Shown here: positions 55,818-64,000 of the stretch, piece after piece
Numbering within the stretch: position 1 is the first letter of the stretch
How the letters are laid out: each line of letters begins with the position of its first letter
From: Acidiflorens sp963841945
Lineage (GTDB): Bacteria; Acidobacteriota; Terriglobia; Terriglobales; Acidobacteriaceae
Reading direction: 5' to 3'
Assembly (NCBI GenBank): GCA_963841945.1
Contig: CAWJFC010000001.1
Location: 248,001-312,000, forward strand
Length of the DNA: 64,000 nucleotides
The notes under the pieces: generated by a model
The model's input: the letters and a program-made list of their open reading frames with translations, nothing else
Databases searched by the model: none
What the model was told of the DNA's origin: nothing
Program-made: the position numbers and the translations under genes

Positions 55818-58025
55818 TCAGTGATCCCGGACGCTTCCGTGAACAACGACGATTGACGCGGCCGGGACGTCGTATAACGAGGTTGTGTCCACTACCCTCT
55901 TCTGATGCTCGATTGGACCATCGGGATCCGCCTGGCCCGAGGTCTCGGTTACAACGGATGGCTCCCCCGGATATTCCGAGTGCCCCACGGGCCTGGTGAT
56001 TGCGGGATGCCAGTGGTACTGGCCTTTTCCGAAGATGGAAATTTCAACCGGTCCAGTGAAGAAAGATGTAGCTTCTCCGGCATGGGAATCAAAGGCGATC
56101 TTCACTTTGTAATCGTTGCTCTGGTCACGATTGACTAAGAGAAGAGACCATTGTCCGTCAGGACGTTTTAAAGCGTAGGCCGTCACCAGAGCGTGAGCAG
56201 CGCCATCGTAGATATCGCTCCTTGCGGGAAATACATCGTGTGGCTGCCCTCCGGGAACAACCCACTCGAGATTGATAAGCTGCGAAGCAAAGAATTGCGC
56301 GAGCGGCTGCTGGATGTTGTAGTGACGATCGACGGAAAGCAGTCCGAAAGTTCCGGGGGATTCGTTGCAGCCATGCTCGATGGGGAGCGGCAGATAGTGG
56401 AAGTAATAGACTCCGTTTCCTCCCGCGGTCAGGAATGAACCAATGTAATCGGCGAGCCATAACGCGGAGAAGACGTCCATGTAGGTCTCGCTGGAGCTGG
56501 AGGAGAGGTTGGATTCCGTAATAAAGAGAGGAGTCTCTTTGGGCACTCCATCTTCGCGCCAGACTTGCATGATATGACTGACCAGCTGCGGTTCGTCATA
56601 CAGGCTGCTCCACGGAATTCTGCACGGATCGTAGGGATAATGCTCAAAGGAGAAGAACGCCAGATCCTGCAATCGCCCGCGACGTTTCAGGTACTGGATG
56701 AATCGGTTGGTCCAGGATGCGTTTCCTTCGGCATCAGGCCAGGTGAGGATATCCTGATTCACTCCTTCAAAAGAGGGTCCGCCCAGTTTCAATGACGGAT
56801 CGAGTCGGTGCAGTGCCGTTGCCCACTGGACATAAAGAGCGCCATAGTCCTCCGGCGTGAAAAACTGGCCATCGGACTCTTCTCCCATCTCGATATGCGA
56901 AACCGGATATTTTCGGTTCTTCAGATAGGCAATTTCCGCAACCGCGTTTTCGGGAGTGTCGTAGAGCATTGCCACCGGAATCATCGCGGGGAGGCCGCGC
57001 GTTACGCCGCTGGTGAAAAAGATGTCGAAGCCGACTTGCGCCTGCTTAGTGGTGATGAGATTCGACGCTTCATGCCAGGGATCAACCGACGAGCAATAGG
57101 TCGTTGTCTGCTCCTGATCGGGTACATGCCGGAGGATGTCGTGGAATAGGCCGTCGGCCGAGGTTGTCCCGAGATAGATTTCGCGGATGGCATAGCCGGC
57201 GCACGCCCGCGGATCGGAGGGTTTGGGAGATCCGCATGTGTTCGAAGAAGCGCTCATCAGAAGGCGGAGATAGCGAACGGGAATCGGCGTGGGGCTAAGC
57301 CGGAGAAGTACAGAGCCACCGCTGCCATGCTCAATGGCGCCCATGGGAAAGGACTGCCAGACACCATGGGTTGGCTCGTGCATGGGATCTTTGTCGCTTT
57401 CCCAACGCTGGACCACGAATTGCGTGGCATAGGGCTCGGCCCACACGATGCGCATGGTGTCGACGGGCTGGATCTGGGACAGATCAAGCACGACCCACTG
57501 TGGATGCAGGGCATCGCTTTCGCCTGTGAATCGCTCCGTGAGATAGGGATTGCTCTTCCAATACGTATCCTCATCCCCGTCGGTGAGGCGAGAAAAGCCG
57601 GCATCGGGCGTGCCATCGTTGCGCGTGAAGCCGCGATGCGACAGGGGAAATCCGTAGGAATAGCGGATGGGATCACCGGGAGTCGCCGAACCGACAAAGT
57701 AGCCTTTGTCACCCGGTTCGCTCCATGTGCCCTGAGGATTCCAGTGCCACGCCTCGATAGTAAGCTCAGTGTTCTGACGATACGTAACCGGCTGCCAACC
57801 AGAAGCAAGGGCACGGTCCAGATTTGGCTGGATCAGGTCATGGTCGATAGCCTCGGCAGGGATGCGATCAACTCCAGCTCCGAGAGTTTGGTTTGGCCGA
57901 AAATGATTGGTGACGCTCTCCGGATTGATATCGACGTGAATCGTTTGGGCAGCGGCAGGAACTGGAGGGATGACTGCCCAAATGACTATCAATGCACATT
58001 GGAGGATTGCATGTCTCGTTTTCAA
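55818..58025 (-). CDS. Secreted glycoside hydrolase with discoidin (F5/8 type C) domain
   Basis: 735 aa with a signal peptide (ALIVIWAVIPPVPAAAQ). Residues ~125-290 look like a discoidin carbohydrate-binding module (FSRLTDGDEDTYWKSNPYL, PQWVVLDLSQIQPVDTMRIV). The catalytic part is clan GH-A-like: HIEMGEESDGQFF as likely acid/base Glu and PLFITESNLSSSS as likely nucleophile, with a C-terminal beta domain. I cannot fix the GH family. An operator-like palindrome lies 134 bases upstream. Neighbours suggest plant or fungal polysaccharide use. Confidence 0.75.
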   Translation of the reverse strand: MKTRHAILQCALIVIWAVIPPVPAAAQTIHVDINPESVTNHFRPNQTLGAGVDRIPAEAIDHDLIQPNLDRALASGWQPVTYRQNTELTIEAWHWNPQGTWSEPGDKGYFVGSATPGDPIRYSYGFPLSHRGFTRNDGTPDAGFSRLTDGDEDTYWKSNPYLTERFTGESDALHPQWVVLDLSQIQPVDTMRIVWAEPYATQFVVQRWESDKDPMHEPTHGVWQSFPMGAIEHGSGGSVLLRLSPTPIPVRYLRLLMSASSNTCGSPKPSDPRACAGYAIREIYLGTTSADGLFHDILRHVPDQEQTTTYCSSVDPWHEASNLITTKQAQVGFDIFFTSGVTRGLPAMIPVAMLYDTPENAVAEIAYLKNRKYPVSHIEMGEESDGQFFTPEDYGALYVQWATALHRLDPSLKLGGPSFEGVNQDILTWPDAEGNASWTNRFIQYLKRRGRLQDLAFFSFEHYPYDPCRIPWSSLYDEPQLVSHIMQVWREDGVPKETPLFITESNLSSSSSETYMDVFSALWLADYIGSFLTAGGNGVYYFHYLPLPIEHGCNESPGTFGLLSVDRHYNIQQPLAQFFASQLINLEWVVPGGQPHDVFPARSDIYDGAAHALVTAYALKRPDGQWSLLLVNRDQSNDYKVKIAFDSHAGEATSFFTGPVEISIFGKGQYHWHPAITRPVGHSEYPGEPSVVTETSGQADPDGPIEHQKRVVDTTSLYDVPAASIVVVHGSVRDH

Positions 58026-58589
58026 CGGTTACCTCGATCTCCTGACGCGTAGGTCAAGACTGCGGTTCGATTCGTTCGGCGGGACCTCCATTGTTTGGAG
58101 GGCAGCCGCCTTGAGGGCGGAATTACCGTGAGCAGGTAACGGACAAGAATAGACGTAGTAAAACGTTTTAATCAAGAGTTTTGTGCATCGTAAGCCAACG
58201 CGATTTTTCCAAAGATGCAAAGCGGACCTACCAGTCATTACTTGATCGCTGGCCCCGCTGTCGGGCCCTGATTGCCGGCTAAGGGCTGCGTGAGCCAACG
58301 GCTTCGGTCCGCAAGGCCCTTGACTAGACCTGAAGCATCCCGTGTAAATTCTTCACCCCGAGCGGCCTCCGGCAGAATTTCCCAATTTCAGTGATGAACG
58401 TGCTTGCTTTTTTAAGCCATCGTTCTCATAATCGCTTGTCCAATGAAACGATTTAATGTAGGGAAAAATGCGAGGTTGAGAAAGCTCTGGACAAGGCAGT
58501 CCACCAGCGCCAGCCCCGCACTTTCCTTCCGGAAGCATTGCCCCAGCGTCGTCGCTGCTACTACTGCCACCCGGTCTATGGAGATCAGC
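58026..58589. other. Divergent intergenic region between discoidin GH and third TonB receptor
   Basis: It holds the promoter/operator at 58146-58175 and, near 58445, the weak operator-like GAAACGATTTAA, which lies at the far upstream ATG of the receptor frame. No other gene is supported. Confidence 0.4.
58146..58175 (-). promoter_or_regulatory. Promoter with TAAAACGTTTTA palindrome in the spacer
   Basis: Minus strand: TTGATT (58175-58170), 18-base spacer, TATTCT (58151-58146). The perfect 12-bp palindrome TAAAACGTTTTA (58170-58159) occupies the -35/spacer. It shares the AAACGTTT core with the arabinose operators but differs in the flanks (AAAA/TTTT instead of GTAAA/TTTAC), so another LacI paralogue may bind it. 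Confidence 0.45.
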
Positions 58590-61500
58590 ATGATTACATC
58601 TGCCTCAAAACCGTGTTCAATGTTTTCTCGGGCCGTTCGAGTCGCCGTCATCACGTTCGCCGTACTAGCTCCCGCCCTTCTTTTCGCTCAAGGCTACTTC
58701 GGAACCGTCAGTGGATTGCTGACTGACCCGAGCGGCGCGGTTGTGCAGAATGCAAAGGTCACCCTGACGGATCAACAGAAGGGATATGTGTTCAAGACCG
58801 TTTCGGACAATGCCGGCCGCTACCTCTTCCGAGCGGTCTCGCCGGGCGTTTATTCCGTCTCGGCCGAGATGAAGGGCTTTGAGAAGACCGTGGTGACCAA
58901 TATCAAAGTCGACGTCGATGACAACGAGACGGCCAACCTCCGTCTGAACATGGTGGCCGCGAAAGAGACGGTGCAGGTTTCGGCGCAGGCCGAGGCCGTC
59001 TCCACGCAGGATGCCACGACCGGCCAGGTCATCAACCGCAGGTTCATTAACGATCTGCCGCTCATCAACCGCGACGCTACCGTCCTCACCTATCTGGCGC
59101 CCGGCGTTACCGACATGGACGACCAGTGCCCCAACTGCGGGAGTACGGGTTTTGTGTCAAACGGCAGCCGCGGCGCCTCCGCCGACATTCTCCTGGACGG
59201 CGCATCGGTCACGAACTTTGAACCAAACGGCGGAATCACCCAGATGGCTTACAACCCGCCGGTGGAGTCAGTCGAGGAATTCAAAGTCCAGCAAACAAAT
59301 TTCAGCGCCGAATACGGTTTCACCGGCGCTTCGGTCATCAACATGGTGACGCGCTCGGGCTCGAACCAGTTTCACGGCAGCGCCTACGACTTTCCTGCGC
59401 AACGCCCTTACCGACGCCAACGACTGGTTCGCGAATTACTATGGCAGCCCCAGGCCGAAAGAACAACGGAACGAATATGGCGGAACCTTCGGCGGGCCCA
59501 TCTTCAAGAACAAAACATTTTTCTTTTTCGATTTTGAAGGGACGCGGCAGATTTCAGCGAACACCGCTTCGGCGGGCGTGCCTTCCGGCGCGGAGCGCGC
59601 CGGCGACTTCGGCGAGCTGTGCGGAGGCGATGGCCCGAACGGTCCCGCGCCCGACGGAACGTTCGATCCCACGACCGGCATATGTTCCGATCCACTCGGT
59701 CAGATCTACGATCCCTACAGCGGCTACTTTGACCAGAACCAGGGTTTCGCCGTGCGAAATACGCCGATCCCATTCAACAACATCGCCAATTACATCAGCC
59801 CCGGCAGTCCGAATCTGCCGCCGAATCTCGAGCCAGCGCCCGGCGTCGCCGGCAATCTGATCGATCCCGTGGCGCAAACCATGCTGAACATGTTTCCGAC
59901 AACGAATCTCGCATCGGGCAACCCCTACAACAACTGGGCAAACTCGGGACCCGACCATTCCTCCGACGCAAAGTTAGACATTAAGATCGATCAACGCTTC
60001 AACGCTAGTAACATGCTCAGCGGTAAATACTCTCAGGAATGGGACAACCACAGTTTCGGCTGGAGTTGCTTTCAAAATTTCATCGACCCCTGCTTGAACG
60101 GACCGAACACCTATACCGCTCACGCCTTTGCCATCAACGATACGCATACCTTCAGCCCGACAACGCTGCTGATTGCAACCTTGGGTTTCACCCGCATCGC
60201 CATGGTCAATGACGCTTATGGCTACGCGGGCAGCACTCCCGATCCCCTTGGCGCGCTCGGCTTTCCTTCTTATCTGGCGGACAACGGGTTCACTGGCGTG
60301 CCAGCCATTTTCATCCATGGCTATCAGTCGGCGAATTTCACCAGCGCCGGCAACAACCCCTATGGCAATTATGTTCAGGGAGAAAACACCGGCCAGTTCG
60401 CGCTGACGCTCAGCAAGGTGCATCGCGCGCACGAGCTGAAATTCGGTTTTGACGGCCGACTGCACCAGATCAATTACATTCAGACCAACGCCCCGCTGGG
60501 AAATTTCACTTTCGACGCTACTGGCAGCTCTCGGTACAGTTCGGAAGGCAACCCCGATGGCGGCGATGCCATGGCAAGTTTCCTCATGGGCCAGATGCTG
60601 GGCGGTGGCAACAGTGGCTACGAAATCCAGTTCCGGCCCGCGATGGAGAATTTCCAGTATGCCTGGTTCGCGCAGGACAACTGGAAAGCCAAGCCCAACC
60701 TGACTCTCAACCTTGGACTGCGGTATGAACTTTCCTTGCCTCGAACGGAACGCCACAACCGCCAGAATTGGTGGGATCCAAACGCAATCAATCCCATACT
60801 TGGAGGCTCGATCACCTACACCGATCCGCTTACGCAGGACCCTGTGACCCGTACCTTGTACGGCGGCGAGCGATTTACGACTGCGAGCAATCGCACGAAC
60901 TGGGACACCGACTACCACAACATTGCTCCCCGCTTCGGCTTCTCCTACCAATTTGCTAACAAAACGGTGATGCGCGGAGGCTATGGCATCTATTTCGGCC
61001 AGAGCCGCTCGGGCGCCAACGGCGTGGGCAGTTACGGTACGCAGGGTTACAACGTCGGCACCAGCGTGATCACCACTTATAACGGCGACGGGGCAACGCC
61101 CTATCTCCACCTGAGCAATCCGTTCCCCAACGGCTTTGTACAGCCTGAAGGCAGTTCGCTCGGGCTCCTGAACGACGTCGGCTTCAATGCCGTGGGTCCG
61201 ATTCGCAGCGGCTATGCCATTAAGACCCCCTATGAACAAAGCTGGAGCTTCGGCTTCGAACGCGAACTCCCCGGGAATGTTGTCCTCGATGTCGAATACA
61301 TCGGAAAGAAGGGCACGCATCTTTATTTCTCGGGCGCGAACAATCCGCAAATTCTAGGGTCGTGGATAGAAAGCTTGCCCACCACGACACAAGATCCAAA
61401 CAATCCGTGTGTGTATAACGGCGTTCCCGCACCCAGCGTCCCCTGCCTCGTTAACATCCCAAGCCTTCCCAACAATCCATTTTCATCGCAGAACGGCGGA

Positions 61501-62406
61501 CCCATCAGCGACCCGAACAGCCCGCTATCGTATCCGAGCGTGGCAAACTACCAGCTTCTCCTCCCCTATCCCGAATTTACCGGCGTGACGACGGATGTGC
61601 AGCCGATCGCGACTTCTATCTATCATGGTCTCCAGGTCAAGGCGGAAAAACGCTATTCCAACGGATTGCAGTTCCTGATTACTTATACCTGGTCCAAGTC
61701 GATTGACGACGCGTCGACTTATGACGATAACGTAACCTGGGAAGGCAGTCTTACGAGCCTTCAAAATCCCAATAAGCCCTGGCTGGAGCGGAGCCTTTCC
61801 ACCTTCGATATCCCGCAGGTGCTGCAACTGACTTACACCTACGACCTGCCGTTTGGCCATGGGCGGATGTTCCTCGGCGACATGCCCAAGGCGCTCGACG
61901 CCATCATCGGCGGATGGAAGACCAACGGCATCTGGCGCATTTCGGCCGGACGCCCGCTTGCCGTTACCGTCGGCGGTTGCGGCACGCCGCTTCCCACCTA
62001 CGGCTGCCAGCGGCCCAACATCACCGGCAAGCCGGAGCGTAACGGCGGCAGCCATGTCAATTGGGTCAACCAGTACTTTGCCAATCCAGATGTCTTCCAG
62101 GTGCCCGACGCGTACACACTGGGCGACGCGCCTCGCGCGCTAAGCGATATTCGCAGCCCGATGATCTTCAGCAGCGATTTGTCGATTGAGAAGGAGATTC
62201 CGATGGCGAAGCTGCATGAAGGATTGAATGCCGAGATTCGACTGGAGGCCCAGAATGCATTCAATCATCCAACCTTCAGCATGGGCACGCCCGGTCCGTA
62301 CGGCGACGATACTCTAAACGTTGGATATGGCGATTTTGGTCAGCTCTTTTATATGACCGCGATCGGGCCCCGGCAAGTCCAACTGGCGCTGAAGATCAGC
62401 TTTTAG
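58590..62406 (+). pseudogene. TonB-dependent receptor, Oar-like, with a single-base frameshift
   Basis: The start ATG at 58590 has GGAG 6 bases upstream and begins a signal peptide (VAVITFAVLAPALLFAQ). The regulatory-like domain (GTVSGLLTDPSGAVVQNAKV), plug (NDLPLINRDATVLTYLAPGV) and barrel (ending QVQLALKISF) are all present, but in two frames. At 59391-59397 the sequence TTTCCTG has one C too many: removing it restores GSAYDFLRNALTDANDWF and joins the frame that runs to 62406. Total length would be about 1270 aa. It is a recent inactivation or a sequencing error; no slippery site is seen. It precedes a GH18 gene by 56 bases. Confidence 0.88.
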
Positions 62407-62462
62407 TTCGTTAGATGAGCAGCGGACCGAGAGTCAACACCTTTGTAAGATGAGGAATCTGC

Positions 62463-63629
62463 ATGAGAAGTCATTGGGGATATCGCAACTTACTTCTTTG
62501 GACAATAGCCACAATGTTGATTCCGATCGGTGTTCTCCCTGCCGCGGCTCAGCGTTCTTCCAACAATGCAAGATCTCAGTTAACCAAGCGCATTGTTGGC
62601 GACTACGGATACTGGAGTAAGTATCAGACTCCACCTTATGGCGCGAAGCAGATTCCTTATAAGAAGCTGACGCACATCAATCACTTTGGTGTGAGTTTCG
62701 GCTCCGACGCCAGGCTCTCCGTTCCCGATGGATTCCTCGAGCCCGAGTTGATCCGCAATGCGCACAAGGCGGGCGTGAAGGTACTGCTTGGGATTGGCGG
62801 TGATTTCCCCGCGCTCGATGGGAATCCGAATCTCACAGCCACTCTCGTTGGAAATCTGTGGGACTTCATCAGCCAAAACGGATACGACGGGGTCGATCTC
62901 GACTGGGAGTATCCCACCGCCAACGAAGCCGACACTTTTTACGGTCTTATACAGAACCTGCGCAACACACTTACATCGCCGACTTATGTGATCTCCGCGG
63001 ACGTTCCGCCCTGGGGCGGTCAACCGGGATACGCGGTTCCCCAGGTCGATCCTCTCCTCGATTATTTCAACATAATGATGTATGACTGCGCTGGCCCCTG
63101 GACGGAAGATGGCCAGCTAAACTCGGAGATCATTTGGGATCCGAGCGACCCGGATCCGTGGGAGTGCCAACCCGGTGGCGCGGCCAACGAAGCAATCGGC
63201 ATCTTTCTTCAGGAAGGCGTGGCACCCCAGCAGTTGAATATGGGCACGCCTTTTTATGGATACTTCTACACCAATGTAAGTGCCTTGTGGGGAGAGTGCA
63301 CGAACGCCAGCCGCACGAAGGACGGCAACTGTGACGCCTCGGTCCGCTCCATCAACTATGGCACATCTATTAAGCAGCGCATCAATCAGAAGGGATGGGA
63401 AACCTTCTACGATGAGGTCGCGCTTGTGCCTTATATGTTGAGAAAGGGCGGAAAACCGGGCTTCATTACTTATGATGATCCCTACTCGACTTATTATCGC
63501 GTCTGGTATTCCGATTGGCAACAGAACCTTGGAGGCACCTTTATGTGGTCGCTCGATGCGGACTATGATGGGCAAACACAGGATCTGCTAGATCAAATGT
63601 ACGCAGCCAGTCTCAACCCACACTACTAG
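62463..63629 (+). CDS. Secreted GH18 chitinase-like glycosidase
   Basis: 388 aa with signal peptide (LLLWTIATMLIPIGVLPAAA). The GH18 barrel starts at RIVGDYGYWSKYQTPPY, and the catalytic motif DGVDLDWEYP (DxxDxDxE, Glu acid) is intact, as are YFNIMMYDCAGPW and GGTFMWSLDADYDGQTQDLL at the end. GAGGA precedes the ATG. GH18 enzymes cleave chitin or related N-acetylglucosamine polymers. It lies behind the frameshifted receptor, so the two may have formed a chitin or fungal-wall unit. Confidence 0.92.
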   Translation: MRSHWGYRNLLLWTIATMLIPIGVLPAAAQRSSNNARSQLTKRIVGDYGYWSKYQTPPYGAKQIPYKKLTHINHFGVSFGSDARLSVPDGFLEPELIRNAHKAGVKVLLGIGGDFPALDGNPNLTATLVGNLWDFISQNGYDGVDLDWEYPTANEADTFYGLIQNLRNTLTSPTYVISADVPPWGGQPGYAVPQVDPLLDYFNIMMYDCAGPWTEDGQLNSEIIWDPSDPDPWECQPGGAANEAIGIFLQEGVAPQQLNMGTPFYGYFYTNVSALWGECTNASRTKDGNCDASVRSINYGTSIKQRINQKGWETFYDEVALVPYMLRKGGKPGFITYDDPYSTYYRVWYSDWQQNLGGTFMWSLDADYDGQTQDLLDQMYAASLNPHY

Positions 63630-63646
63630 TGCACGGACGCTCGCAC

Positions 63647-64000
63647 ATGGCTGGCAACACCGGAATGACGACTCGCCCCTCCCGCTCTCTTATGCGACCG
63701 CGTGCCAGGATGGTACTCCTCATTGCAACGGTCACCCTCTGCAGCTGGGGCCGGTCATTTGCGATTCAGACAGAACAGCCTTTGGAACTTTCACGCGCCG
63801 TGCGCCCCTGGGAGTTTATATCTGCGCTAGGGACGCGTGCCGCGATCTTCGGGCACGAGCAGGGAACCGTTGAAGCCTGGGTTTACCCCCTCAAGATCCT
63901 GAACGATTTTCACTTGCTGTTCCATGTGGAAGGGGTGGTCATCCCTGCCGATTCGCTTGCTCGGACTGTGATCGTGCGGCCAGAATCGACGACCATCGTC
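63647..64000 (+). CDS. Six-hairpin glycosidase paralogue, cut by window edge
   Basis: The ATG at 63647 opens a frame still open at 64000 (118 codons). After a signal segment (ARMVLLIATVTLCSWGRSFA) the sequence closely follows the N-terminal domain of the protein at 34998-37604: LELSRAVRPWEFISALGTRA, EAWVYPLKILNDFHLLFHV and LARTVIVRPEST. So it is a second copy of the debranching/GH63-like enzyme, placed 17 bases after the GH18 gene. Confidence 0.85.
   Translation, partial: MAGNTGMTTRPSRSLMRPRARMVLLIATVTLCSWGRSFAIQTEQPLELSRAVRPWEFISALGTRAAIFGHEQGTVEAWVYPLKILNDFHLLFHVEGVVIPADSLARTVIVRPESTTIV

Noticed and set aside
59391..59397. Programmed frameshifting in the TonB receptor
   Set aside because: TTTCCTG is not a typical slippery heptamer and such receptors are not known to use recoding.
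59974..61350. 458-codon antisense frame over the third TonB receptor
   Set aside because: Shadow of codon bias; the sense strand carries a recognisable beta-barrel.

Overview
The window looks like a chromosomal segment of an Acidobacteriota bacterium, most likely class Terriglobia. The reasons are the three very large Oar-type TonB-dependent receptors with N-terminal carboxypeptidase-regulatory-like domains, the dense set of secreted glycoside hydrolases, LacI-type local regulators and moderately GC-rich DNA. This is inferred from gene content only; no rRNA or marker gene is present.

Region 1 (1-14.2 kb) is a sulfur-handling island. It holds a selenium-binding protein/methanethiol oxidase (partial), a SulP transporter, a sulfate-binding protein, a beta-carbonic anhydrase, and two paralogous FAD/NAD(P)-binding oxidoreductases near its two ends. 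Its core is a family 2A encapsulin (SrpI-like shell) followed, with a 35-bp overlap, by a cysteine desulfurase. The desulfurase carries a ~410-residue disordered Pro/Ala/Ser-rich N-terminus with a three-fold repeated FSFP motif, the hallmark of the cargo of sulfur-storing nanocompartments. Upstream in the same orientation lie a persulfide-dioxygenase/rhodanese fusion and two small proteins that share an unrecognised C-terminal domain. The two oxidoreductase genes are preceded by near-identical 21-bp palindromes (TGTCTA-N9-TAGACA type), which suggests one unknown regulator frames the island. A candidate small RNA with a perfect terminator hairpin sits upstream of the encapsulin gene on the opposite strand.

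Region 2 (14.2-15.2 kb) has no gene. It holds a tRNA-like 3' half (GTT anticodon, intact T arm and CCA) flanked by direct repeats, possibly an old attachment site.

Region 3 (15.2-54.6 kb) is an arabinogalactan (pectin side chain) utilisation locus with two regulatory circuits. The galactose circuit has galT, galK, a TonB receptor, a LacI regulator, GH35 beta-galactosidase and GH53 endo-galactanase; CGTTA-N4-TAACG operators lie before the receptor and between GH35 and GH53. The arabinose circuit has a second TonB receptor, SGNH esterase and GH42, then a second LacI regulator and an operon of AraD, sodium-solute symporter, a small membrane protein, fucose/arabinose isomerase-like enzyme, ribulokinase, GH42, GH3-PA14, a fused galK'-'galT relic and a secreted aldose 1-epimerase. 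Perfect AGTAAACGTTTACT palindromes lie before the receptor and before araD. Between the two halves are a six-hairpin glycosidase, a GH39-like enzyme and a beta-helix (pectate-lyase-like) protein.

Region 4 (54.6-55.8 kb) is a decay zone: an IS integrase-core remnant, a TPR protein cut at its 5' end, and the tail of a tyrosine recombinase that has lost its expected tyrosine.

Region 5 (55.8-64 kb) holds a discoidin-containing glycoside hydrolase, a third TonB receptor gene broken by a single-base frameshift, a GH18 chitinase-like protein and the start of a paralogue of the six-hairpin glycosidase, which runs off the window.
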